Source of the DNA: Podochytrium sp. JEL0797
Lineage: Eukaryota; Chytridiomycota; Chytridiomycetes; Chytridiales; Chytriomycetaceae
Assembly (NCBI GenBank): GCA_027596195.1
Contig: JADGJG010000359.1
Coordinates: 1-22,722, forward strand
Length of the DNA: 22,722 bases
Direction of reading: 5' to 3'
Part shown: positions 1 through 10,309 of the stretch, one piece after another
How positions within the stretch are numbered: the stretch's first letter is position 1
How the letters are laid out: each line of letters begins with the position of its first letter
Translations under genes and position numbers: made by a program
The notes under the pieces: generated by a model
Databases searched by the model: none
Told to the model about the DNA's origin: nothing
What the model saw: the letters and a program-made list of their open reading frames with translations, nothing else

Positions 1-93
1 GCGGCCAAGTTGTTGTTGGAGGAGGAGAGTGTTCCGAGTGTGGCGGATGATAAGAAGTTGATGGAGATGTTGAGGAGTGAGTGGAAGGTGTGA
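1..93 (+). CDS. C-terminal end of an unidentified gene (partial)
   Basis: Reading frame 1 is open from the window edge to a TGA at 91-93 and encodes 30 residues, ending MLRSEWKV. The peptide is charged and looks helical (AAKLLLEEES, then VADDKKLMEML). A poly(A) signal AATAAA lies 65 bases after the stop, which supports a real 3' end. No family can be assigned from so short a tail. The gene is convergent with the minus-strand gene that ends at 437. An ORF from 77 in another frame is treated as a shadow. Confidence 0.5.
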   Translation, partial: AAKLLLEEESVPSVADDKKLMEMLRSEWKV

Positions 94-436
94 GACGCGG
101 GTTGGGTGGGGGGAGCAGGCGGTTTGTGTGCTTTTGAACTTTTTTTTTGGGGGGGGGAATAAACAAATGTTGGTCTATTTACATTTGTCACGTTGGAGTG
201 TTGTGCGCGGAGTAGCGTGGTGTCTACTTTTGCCTTGCTGGGGCGCAGGGGCGTGCGGTGCATCGTGTTTGGGTTTTTTTTTTGAACGATATGTATTTTT
301 AATGGGCTGAAAACTACTTGAAAAAGAAAGAAGGCACTGCAAACAAGAAAATAAATATGATAAATATGATACAATGTGAGTTGGAGGGCGGCATAGAGAG
401 AGCGGACGGGACAAAAGAACTGAAAGTAGTTTGGGT
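94..436. other. Convergent 3' intergenic region
   Basis: This 343-base stretch lies between two converging genes. It holds a T8 and a G9 homopolymer run (141-157), one AATAAA at 158 and AT-rich sequence around 345-375. Open frames here are short and overlap on both strands. I see no gene in it. Confidence 0.5.
158..163 (+). terminator. Poly(A) signal AATAAA
   Basis: AATAAA follows a T run and a G run, 65 bases downstream of the stop at 93. It fits the 3' end of the partial gene at the left edge. Confidence 0.45.
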
Positions 437-2574
437 TCACGGGAACGCCTCCCAAATAACGTTCTCATCCAACGCATTCGTTGCACTTCTCCCCACTTGA
501 ATTCCAAACCCTCCTTCCACAGCTCTCTTTCCCGACCGATACTCTTGCAAAAACGCGACAGCCTGCAGCTCCTCGGGCCCAAAATCACTCCAACACGAGT
601 CCTCCACCGTGTCGTCTGCGATCATCGACTCCGACGTGTCATCCACCGGCGATTGAGTCTTGCCGAGGATTGGCAATACTTCTGATTTTCTGGGACGTTT
701 GACGACACGCGAGGCGCATGACAGGGATGGACGGAAACGCGCGGTTGTTGCGGGGAGGGGTGGGGCGAGGTCGTCGAGTAGGTAGTCGCTTGATTTGTCG
801 AGTTCCGTGTCGGAAGGGTTGTTCAATTCGGCGTCGGAAAGGTTGTGTGGTGGTGGTGGGCGGATTCGCAGAGGAGGTAGTTTGATTTGGGTGGAGGCGT
901 GTCTAGGCGGTTCGGCGGCGATGGGTAGGTAAGGTTGGGGTGGTGGGGGTGGGGTCACGTCGAGAAAATCAGTTGCGTCGTAGGTGTCGCTGTAGGAGAC
1001 GGAACGTTTGGTTGACTTGGAACGCGACGATTTCTGTCGTGGTTTGGTGGACTTGGTGGTGGATGATGGTGTGGAGAACGTGGTTGATTTGGATGCGGAA
1101 GTGGGGACTGAAAAGGGGGATGGTGGAGGTGGGGTGGTGAGGGGAATGTGCTTCTCTGGAGAGCACTCGTTGTCGTTGAAGCTCCCGCCAGATGTAGGTG
1201 GGTCCGCGTTTGCGCTGATTCTCCAATAGAAGCTGCTGGCTGGTTTCCACTCCCCGCCGGCCTAATACTCGAGGTGGCGTTTGCGTTGATCCACGAGAGA
1301 CAACGCGCGCGTGATGCAATTGAGTTCTGGGTTCGTGAAAGCCTGGTGGTCTTCAGCGTCGCTGCTCTCGAGGAAACTATTGACATTGGAAAAGACGGGA
1401 GGGTTCGACTTCTTGTCCGCAAACTTGATCCAAACGGGCTCCGTGGGTCTTGGCACAGCACTTTTGCGATTGCGTGCATCCACGTAAAAGGGCCACGTAG
1501 CCTCGTAATGAGCCACGACGGATTCCACATGTTGATCCCACGACTCGAACGTGTACCCTTCGGGAATGGAGTCATGTCCTTCAGAGTACCCAGAAACTTT
1601 GTTTTCGACGAGGAGCTCGGACCAGAGCTGGTTCAAAAGGGCTGAAGTGATTTCGTCGGCGTTTCCACCAAAATGGGCAAGCGATGCAGCCCAAAGAATA
1701 CGGAGGTCGTGTTTCGTCTTGGCAAGGGTTTTGAGGGTTCGGCAGAGGCGTTCACGCGTGGGGATTCGGGAGAAGCCATCGAGATGCTGTCAATTTCGTG
1801 TTGGAATATCATGTGAAGTGCGGATGAGGGGGAGAGACTCACGGCAAGAACGACGCGACAGTCCAAGAAGCGATACACTTGCGCTCTTGAAATCTAACAA
1901 CATCCAATTCGAGTTTAGCTCGGTGATAACCAGCTCGGGAGGTACAAATCTCTCACATTCCACACTTCCTTGAAATAGATTTCCAGACTGATGGATTTCT
2001 CCTTGTAAAGCTTTTTGCTGACAATGTTATGAACTGCTGCAACCGTCTTTCTAAACCTATTCAATCAAATTTTTCAATTTAGAACGCGTTTTTGACTAGG
2101 GGGTTGGATGTGGAGGGTGGCGGATCGACAAGGGGGGGGGGGGGGACAAACTTGTTCTGCCGCTGTTCCAAGTCCTCGCCAGAAACATGAGTCTAACAAT
2201 GACGTATTAGCAACGATTAGAAGCATCGCCGAGATTGTTAGTCACCAGAATCTGCAAGAAAAGAGTTTTTAGTTTCTCGGAGGCACCTGTCAAATTGCTG
2301 CTTGACACACACACAACGCACACACCTTCAAGTCAATGTCTGCTTCCATTTCCGCCAAGCACATTCCACTATTCCCGTCAGCCGCAAAGTCGAGCGGATC
2401 GTCCGTCCCTCTGTGATGTCCGAACTCGTTCAAGTCCGTTTCGACGGCGAGCGCGGCAGCATCGGATTCCGAGCTCAAACTTGGGCCGCACTCAGCTTCT
2501 GAAGAATAGGCAAGTGGATGTCTCTGGTCGTTCATGTATGCGCGAGACAGAAATAAGAGTGATTCTGCTGCCAT
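437..2574 (-). CDS. Protein with bacterial ParB-like helical domain; internal TAG
   Basis: The model is complement(join(437..1786, 1843..1893, 1957..2056, 2152..2192, 2326..2574)); all junctions are GT/AG and phases match. Residues 1-83 (start MAAESLLFLSRAYMNDQ) are acidic and Ser-rich. Residues ~85-225 read SISLEIYFKEVWN, ISRAQVYRFLDC, then LCRTLKTLAKTKHDLRILW and GGNADEIT. This order (helix, SRAQxYR helix, R-x-L, W, GG...T) resembles, from memory, a domain found in bacterial plasmid and phage ParB-like proteins, suggesting DNA binding. Downstream are a Trp/aromatic-rich part (GYTFESWDQHVE) and a Pro/Ser/Lys-rich tail with a possible nuclear signal RVVKRPRK. Codon 322 is an in-frame TAG (1262-1264); the same frame stays open for 274 more codons to TGA at 437. 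The product is therefore either 321 residues or, if a tiny intron or readthrough removes the stop, about 595. Function is unknown. Confidence 0.55.
1262..1264 (-). other. In-frame TAG inside the ParB-like gene
   Basis: The codons read GAG TAT TAG GCC GGC GGG GAG TGG. Protein-like sequence flanks the stop in one frame on both sides (VDQRKRHLEY before, GEWKPASSFYWRI after). TAG is used as a normal stop elsewhere in the window (15842, 18658), so a changed nuclear code is unlikely. A 33- or 45-base intron from GTGGAT would remove it, but that donor and size are poor. Confidence 0.6.
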
Positions 2575-3050
2575 TCTGGAAGACTGGTTGTTTTTTTTGT
2601 CGCGGAGAGAGTCCGAAGCTTTTTTGGATGACTAGGAAAAGGCGAAAGCTTGATCACGAACAAGGTTTCTTGAAACTGGGGGAGGGGGCTGTGGGATTCC
2701 TCAAAACGAGTCCGTCTCGCGCTCGAGAAGATTGGTTCGTTGGGAATGAGCCGGGTGGCGGGGTTTTTTTCTGAAATTCGATCGGCGGGTCCCGCCACAC
2801 TTTTCATCGAGCTCTCGACCCCCCTTGTCCGTAAAATAAAGTTGAAGACTTTCGAATTGGAGGTATTCCAGAGGCCGTTATTTAACTCACCGTAAACTCA
2901 GCGCAAAACATAATTGAAGGATGAATAACAGCCTACTTGTAGCGGATGTTGGAATACGAACTGTGAATGAGCGTTGTGCAGACGTCGTGAGGCTTTCTCC
3001 AACACGCGAACCGAAATCGAAACCACAGCTGCTTCACAATCCGCTTGACT
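2575..3050. other. Intergenic: upstream region of the ParB-like gene
   Basis: This 476-base stretch lies between the start at 2574 and the stop of the large solenoid gene at 3051, both on the minus strand. It should contain the promoter of the ParB-like gene and the 3' UTR of the solenoid gene. Open frames on both strands are short and carry no recognisable motif. I see no gene or repeat. Confidence 0.4.
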
Positions 3051-3056
3051 TTATTT
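3046..3056 (-). terminator. Poly(A) hexamer overlapping the stop codon
   Basis: The last codons of the solenoid gene read AGC AAA TAA AG, so the hexamer AATAAA spans the TAA stop at 3051-3053. Whether it acts as the poly(A) signal is unknown. Confidence 0.3.
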
Positions 3057-6000
3057 GCTGTGACAAGCAGCAGAAACCCATTCCAAAAACGGCGCCGAAT
3101 CCCTCGCCCCACCTCCGCCAAAATTGGTTCCATCCATATTATACAACCCTCCACCCCCACCCATCATCCTCGCCACCGAGATTTGATCCTTGACCACCAC
3201 CATCGCTTGAGCCAACGTCAATTGAGAAGCCAGTTGTCGTTCGACATGAAAAATGGCTCGTGAAGTGGGCAACAAGAAACGATGCAGTTCAGTGAGCCCG
3301 GCCAACCTAAAGGCACAGAGCGTGTTAGCAAACAAGTAATAACAATATCAATTTTGTTACCATTTTCGCAACCGCTTCGGACCTTTCCACTCCTCCTCCA
3401 AAATCGACTCGGAAGCAACCCTCCCCATCGTTAAGGGTCCACACAAATCCACCATCAGCGACATATCGAGCTGAAAAACACTCTTCAACAACGGATGCAA
3501 TGCCTCACTCACGGGGGTTTCCTCTTCCTCCCCAAACGAAGCCGCTTGCTTGTTGCCCATTGCGTTTCCAGCGACGGGAAGTGCGGCGAGGTTCACGAGA
3601 CTGCCGTACACGAGTCCTTCGGAATAGAGGTCGGTGTAGTCAATCAGGTCGCTGTGATCGAGGTGGGCGGGTGGTGATTTTGCGCCGCGGGGAGCGTGGG
3701 TGAATACTAAATGTCGCAGGACGAGTTCCAAGGCGGCTCGGAGACGCGGTCGAACCATGGTGGTAGACATGTTGGCCATGAGGTTGGACGAAGAGGGGGC
3801 ATTTTTGAAGAAGGAAAGTGTCGAGGATTGTCCAGCAGCAGGCTGATGATCCGTATGGTCTGTGTCGTGAAAAAAAATTCAGAAAAACCCAAATTAAAAC
3901 AGAAAAACAACTTACCATTTCTTTGACCCAACTCCATAGAAATCTGCCTCTGATCCGTCTCATCAAACTCATAATCAAGTCCCCCCTCCCCCTCCTCCTC
4001 CTCCTCCTCCACTCCATTCGTATCCCCCCTCGTGAGACTCAAATTGGGCTGACTCCCCGTCCAACTAAAACTAACAGGACTCCCAGGCGTCACCGCAATC
4101 CCACTCGGCTCGTTCTCGAGCGAATCCGTTTGGAAAATTGACATTCCCGTGAAGGGCGCAACAACGTCTTGTGTTTCCATGGGTTGCGGGGGTGTCTGGG
4201 GTCGCAACACTGGTTGATCGTGGAACTGGGTGTCACCCAAAAATGGATCCGATAATCGACGAGAGCGGTGTATCGACTGAGTGGGGAACAGAAAATCATG
4301 CGTAGACGGCGCGATGGCGCCGTAACCCGAACGAGAAGACGACATAGGCGTCACACGAGGACTCACCCCGGCATCCCCTCGCTCACCACCGCCACGCAAA
4401 CTCGACTCATTCGAATGGAACTTGGACCCCGCAAAAAAGTCACTCTCATCAAAAGTGTACCCTCCACCACCACCATCCCCCGTCAACCCTTCCTGAGCCG
4501 GATACTCCTCAAACCCACGCCCATCTTCCTCCTCCACCTCTTGATCGACATGGTGAAGCCCATTCCCAGCCAAAAACGCGTCCAAATTCACTAGCTTAGA
4601 TTCTACTGGATCCTTCAACTCAGGTCTCGATAACTCCTCCATATCCATCCTCCCACCATCAGATACACCCAGCACGTCCAAGTTCATTTGCCCATCATCT
4701 CTCTCCTCCCGTCCAACAACATCCTCCCGCCGCCCACCCGCCGCACCACCACCACCCGACTTGCCAGCCCCCTCCGAAAAAACTCGACCAGACTTGACCC
4801 TCATCGAAGGAGACTTGACATGCGCCGGAGTCTGCGATGGACTCGTGGCGTACTCCATTCGTCTCAACAACCACGTGTTCTGGATCGCGTTCCCCGCATC
4901 CACACCCGACGCCGAAACCGGTGCAGGCGTTTGAATGAGCGACGAAAATGCGGGTCGCGAAAGGTGTAAACTCGCGACTGGAGATGGTGTTTTGCGAACG
5001 GTGGGGGTGGCGGGTGTGGTCCTTCCGATGCTCGAGATTCGGGGTGACGAGAGTTTGGAGACGGAACGCGGCATGCTGAGGCTACTGTGGTTGCTCTCGT
5101 TCGTATTCACGGCGTGGTTGATTTGGGAGGTAAGCGTGTCAAAGAAGGCTGAACTCGATTCTGCGGGCTCGCGCGATGGAAGATGGGTGGCAGAGTTTGT
5201 AGTGCCCGCAAGTTCCGACAGTTTGTGAGGTGACCGTGAGTGAGATTCGGAGAAGTTTTTGAAAGTGGCAGGAGGCGGGGATGTTGGGAGTGAAGCTGGC
5301 GCGACTGGAGGCACTCGTTGTGGATTCGGAGAAACGCTTTGCATGGAACGGACTTGTGATTTCCTGATGCCAGAAGAAGAAGACACGGAAGAGGTAGACG
5401 AACCAAACAGAGGGGTATTGGAGAGCGGGGAACGAGGTTTGGGAAGCAAAGTGGGTTTGGGTTGCAACAGAGGTGGTTCGGGCGACTTCAAAACAGATCC
5501 ACGACCCAGAATAGCAGAAGACGCGGAAGGTTTCAATGCAGTCGCTCGAAGGCTAGCGCGCGGGTTCAAGATGGGACTACTCGAGGTTGTCGAATTCGCA
5601 GGAATCTGCCGCTCAGCACCCGCCCCCACCTTCAACTCAGGAGAAATTCTCGCATGTGCTGAAGGAGGCGGAGACGCCTGTTTCACAGGTAATCCCGACA
5701 CCGACCGATAATGACTACTCCCCCCCCTCTCCAATCCTCCAGCCGAATGCAAAACCGCCTCCGACGCAGCCCGCGTATACTCAACCGGTCTCTGCATCCT
5801 CAACGGTTGAGAATTCCACGACTCTGTAGCAGGAGTTCTCGGTCGAATGCGGAAACTCTCGTTCCCAACACGCGAGCCGGTTGGCGCAACTCCGCTCACG
5901 TCTCCAATCTCAATCGGCACGAAAAACGACGGTCCTTCCGCGGAGTATGTAGTACCAGTAGTAGTGGTGGGTGCTCGCGTATCCAGTGAATTCCTCGATA

Positions 6001-9000
6001 ACCGCGATTCCGGGGTCAACACGGACGACGCAATCGCCTCGCACTGTTTGAGACTGCTTTCATGTTCGCTCACAATAGACTCCAATTCATCGTTCAAACA
6101 CCCCGAAGAGACTCGAGCCGAGTGTGGTGACGGCGCCGGTGAAATTTTGAGAGCATCGAACGCGTCGGCAAAGTAGTTCTCCGTCTTTCGAAACAACACA
6201 CTCGCTCCTTCTCCAGACACTGGCGGTGGTTTGTGAGTGTGGCGGTCCATTTGGGAAGTGGAGGTGCTGAAGCGATGGGGCTGTTCGTTCGCGGGAGCAG
6301 ATCGTGAGGCTAGCGCGTTCACTGACCATGACATTCGGTTTGGACTCTGTGGTCTCTTCTTATCCGCGAGTGAGGGCGATAGGTGGTCCAATACAGGCTC
6401 CTTGTGGATCCTTCTCCGAAACTCTTCCAGCACTTGCGCTTCCTCGCGTGCAATATCCCTCAACACATCCAAGTCGAATTTGGACGATGGCTGCTGTTGT
6501 TCGAAAGCACCTCCGACAGGCGCAGTAGAATGGGGATTCGAGAAAACGCTCTGCGTTTCTGAGCGTGTTGGAACAGTCCCTCGCGAGATTGGAGGTGCGG
6601 CAGCCGCAAATACAGGAACACTTGCAGCAGCGGGAATCCCGCTAAACCCCTCCCCCCTCTGATCTCGCAAACCACTCGCCTCAGATCTCCTTCTCGAACC
6701 CGTCAGTTCATCCACCCCACTTTCAACGTTCGCAACCCCACTCCCACCACCTCGCTCCTCTTCCTCCCCATGCCCCCACTGAAACACCTTCCCCCGCGGA
6801 ACCTCATCCCCGACTCCAGCCTCTCCACCCTCCTTCCCCCTCAAATCCCTCCCCTCCTCTCTCCTCCTCGACCGTCGCATTTCCTCCCCCCCATCTCGCC
6901 CCACACCACCACGTTCGCGCTTCTCCTCCTCCTCCTCCCGATAAACCCACTGAAACCCCCTCCCCAGCGGAATCTCAACCCCCCTCACATCCTCCCCACC
7001 AAATTTATCACCACCCCTCCCCACCACCCGCTCCCCTTCCTCCCCACCGCGAAACAGTGCCCGCAAATGCACAACCTCACCATACCCCAACACCGCCTCC
7101 CGCAACGCTTCCACCCTCGAATACCCCCCCGCACCGCTACTCTCCCCATACTCCCCACCACGGCCGCCGCTCCTCCACACTTCCTCCCCACTCTCTTCAA
7201 AAGGTTCCCGGCCCCTCACAAGTCGATACAAAATCCGTAAACTCTCTCCCGCCTCCCTCGTCACAACTCCCACCTCCCCGTGCAACAAATCCGCGACACA
7301 ATTTTGCCCCCCGAACCGCATCGAATCGATACGATCAATCAATACGCTGAGTCCAAGCACGCGTGTGAGTGATTCGAGGATGATGGTTTGGATGTGTGCA
7401 GTGGGGTCGGTGCGGAGAGTGTGTAAGAGTGGTGCAAGTGCGCGGAGGACGCGCGCGTCACAGAGTGGGGCGATGGTGTTTGTAGCAGGGTTGGAGCCTT
7501 CGAGGATACTGGTGGTGATGTACGCGATGGTTGTGTGTAGTATAGTGAGTTGATGTTGAGTGTATGCTATTGCATGTGCATTCGTTTGGATCGGTGTTTT
7601 GGTTTGGAGACGGACAGAAAGGTCATGTGTGACTTTGAGGATGGCTTTTTGGCGTGGGTCCGAGAGAGTTGGGAGGTGGAGGTTTTTGGTGGTCCACGGG
7701 TACATGTTGGGGTTTGCGAGGACGGGACAGGTGGAGAACAAGTGTTGGGTGATGCAGAGGGCCCAGTGGCCGAATGAAGTTTGCTCTTCGTTGGAACCTT
7801 GCCATTTGTTGTTCCTATGGGATTGGGAGAAGAGAAATTCAGATACAGTCGAATGGGGAATAGCAGCTTACATATCCTCATACCCAATCGACTCATCCAA
7901 ACACCAAACCAAATACTTGAACGGAGATTTCAAAGCTCCCGGAACTCCAACCCACCGATCCTCCCTCCTCGAAACGTTCACTTGTCCTCCCCCATCGTTG
8001 TCGTTCTGTCGAAACCAATGCGCAACGCCATACGCGTCGGACGGGTCCTCGAACACGCAGGAACCGTCTGAGCGGTGATGGATTGCGTTCGAGGAGAGAA
8101 TGCATGCGTTAGGAATGTGGAAGTGGGAGGGGTCGTTGTTGAGGGATCGGATGGCGAGGGAGGCGGCGGAGAGGTGGCGGATTTCGGGGGTGGGGTCGGT
8201 GAAGAGGGAGAGGAGGCACAAGGAAATCTGCGAGTTTCGAAATCGCGCGAAGTGATTTAGGGCATGCAAAAAAAAGGGAACAGTTGATGGTGCGCGTTAC
8301 CTCACGGTTCCCGTTCGTTAGAATTCCCAACAATAGGATGGAAAACTTTCTGAGATTCAGAGCTGCTTCCGGTGATGGAAATTTGCTGCTCGCGGAGGGC
8401 GGTTTTGACCCGTTGGCTGAGATCCCAGGCTTGCTTTGGTCACTGGAAGCCTCTGGCCTCACACAAGCAGTTGTGATGAGCCACTTGGTCAAGTAATGAA
8501 TCGTGCTCAGCGGCTGAATAGGATCTGAAAGGGGTAAAAAATGAATGAGACGCCAGCAAGGCCAACAACGAAAGCTCAACAGCAATCATTTACCCGTGCC
8601 AGAGCGACTTGACAGAGCAAGCTTCTCCTTCCCCACGCGCCCATTATACACTCCCACCACAACATCTTCGCACTCTTTCCAATTCAACATCCCACCAACA
8701 GCAGCCATCTGTTCCAAGAACGGCAGCAAAAACAGTTGAACCAATCTCGTGGAATACACGCGGGTATAAAGTGTCCATTGCGTGATATCAAACGCTGTTC
8801 GATGATCCAAACACGAGACGACGGACGCAGAATCGTCAACCTCCGATTCAAGACGAGAAGAAGGGGTGGTAGCCTGGCCAGGAGAAGGGTCGCCGCGGAT
8901 TTTGTCTGAATTGAGCCACTTTGAAATGATTTCAAGGAATCCAGCCACGTGCGTTGTGGATGCGACAGCTTCGGAAATGAGCCATGGAAGTGTTCCGGGA

Positions 9001-10258
9001 ATGGTTGATGAGGACGGTTTTGATGAATGATTCGGCACCTCTTTCCATGACACTTTTTTGTCTTTGCCTACGCGATTCTTGTTGGTCAATTCGCGACACG
9101 CGTGGGTAATATGGGCAGCGAGTTCTTCGAAAGTTTGAGAGACGAAAGGCTGAAGTAATGAATCCCAGATGGCGTATCGAACGATTGGGTTGATGATGTG
9201 TTTGAGGAGCAGGAGGGGATGCGACATGAGTTTGATGGTATTTGGGTGGTTGTGTCCGGGAGATGCAAGAAGCGGCAAGCAAGTAATCGATCGCGTCAAC
9301 AGGGAGGAAGTGTCGGCAAAGACGGCCACAACAACCTGCCGTTTCGATACAGAATGTCAATTGTGAAAAATCGATTCGAAGCGAAAACGCGCCCAACCTT
9401 CATCTGAGCAATCGAGACATTTGGACGGCTCGCCAGTCTGCTGAGGCCCTTCAACAGGCCCTTGAGAAAGAATTCAAGCATTCGCAGACCGTTGATTCCG
9501 GCGTTTTCGGCGGCCGCATTGATGGAAAGCAACAACTCGGCGCAGGCCCAATGGGTGCGCCAGGCAATCTGAAAGCGGACGGGTTCAGGCCGGTCGTGCA
9601 AGGGCAGCGGGCAGTCCAAGTCGAGCAGGGACAGAATGGAATCCAGCAGGGTTTCGAGGACAAGCTCAGTTTCGTCGAGAGAAGCATCCGTTTTGGCGGG
9701 CAGGTGGAATAGGATTCGAAGTTTCGAGCTGGGTAAGTGGAGTGAGGGGATGGACAAGACGAGTCGCAATGAAGATGCTCACGTGTCGAGCTGTTTTGCC
9801 ATTTCGGCCAAGGCGACGAGGACCAGCAGTTTGACTTCAGGTTGGCGCGCGACGTCGAGTCGTTGAGTGTCGAGAAAGGCGGCGTAGTCGAGTGCGCGCA
9901 GGAGGACTTTTGCGGCGACGAGGCGGCGCGAGGCTTCTGCGTCGTCGTTTTGAAACTGGGCAACGAGAAACGGCAGCAGCTGCGTCGCGAGGCGCGCGCC
10001 TTTGGCTGTCTTGTCGCTGCGTCGCCACGCCGCGTCATGCGCTGTCTCGGGCACTAGAACAAGCACCGCGTCCATCAGGCGGTCCACTAGGGGCGTGTGT
10101 GCAGAGAACCAGAGCGAAGTGGCCGGGATGCGTCCTTTCGTTTCTATGTCTGGCGCGTCTTTCCTAGGCGCATCCATCCTAGGGGTGTCTAGGCGAGGCC
10201 CATCTTTACCAGGCGCGCGCGGTGGCTTCGCCTTGGCCCTCGCTTGACCGCGAATCAT
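3051..10258 (-). CDS. Giant alpha-solenoid (HEAT/ARM-like) protein, ~2260 aa
   Basis: The model is complement(join(3051..3306, 3361..3859, 3916..7814, 7872..8227, 8301..8524, 8594..9335, 9398..9728, 9783..10258)); seven introns of 54-73 nt, all GT/AG, and exons sum to 2261 codons. The first ATG (10258, MIRGQARAKAKPP) is 51 bases from the stop of the next gene. The N-terminal ~900 residues are Leu-rich amphipathic helices of solenoid type, for example FSILLLGILTNGNRE followed by LFTDPTPEIRHLSAASLAIR. From about residue 915 the protein becomes Gly/Glu/Arg-rich, then Ser/Pro-rich and probably disordered, with an acidic run VEEEEEEGEGG. The last ~250 residues are again helical and end MMGGGGG...SAACHSK. 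I do not recognise the family; Raptor and rotatin were considered and not supported. A scaffold role is inference. Confidence 0.65.
6770..6970 (-). repeat. Duplicated FQW-(Glu)n segment in the solenoid protein
   Basis: Two related peptide segments lie about 57 residues apart: IPLGRGFQWVYREEEEEKRE and VPRGKVFQWGHGEEEERGG. The underlying DNA shares CCCACTGAAAC on the plus strand next to CTC/CTT-rich runs. The pattern suggests an internal duplication in the Gly/Glu-rich linker. Confidence 0.5.
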
Positions 10259-10309
10259 TTTCGAACAAAACAAATCGGACAAATCCCATCACCCCCTCCA
10301 TCCCATTTC

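Noticed and set aside
1262..1264. Nuclear genetic code with UAG reassigned
   Set aside because: Other genes in the window end naturally at TAG, and only one internal TAG is seen in an otherwise intact gene.
2921..3193. 90-codon plus-strand ORF
   Set aside because: It lies antisense to the last exon of the solenoid gene and has no motif.
3051..10258. Identification of the giant protein as Raptor, rotatin or CLASP
   Set aside because: Size and helical repeats are compatible, but no diagnostic blocks (Raptor caspase-like and WD40 regions, rotatin N-terminal block) could be found.
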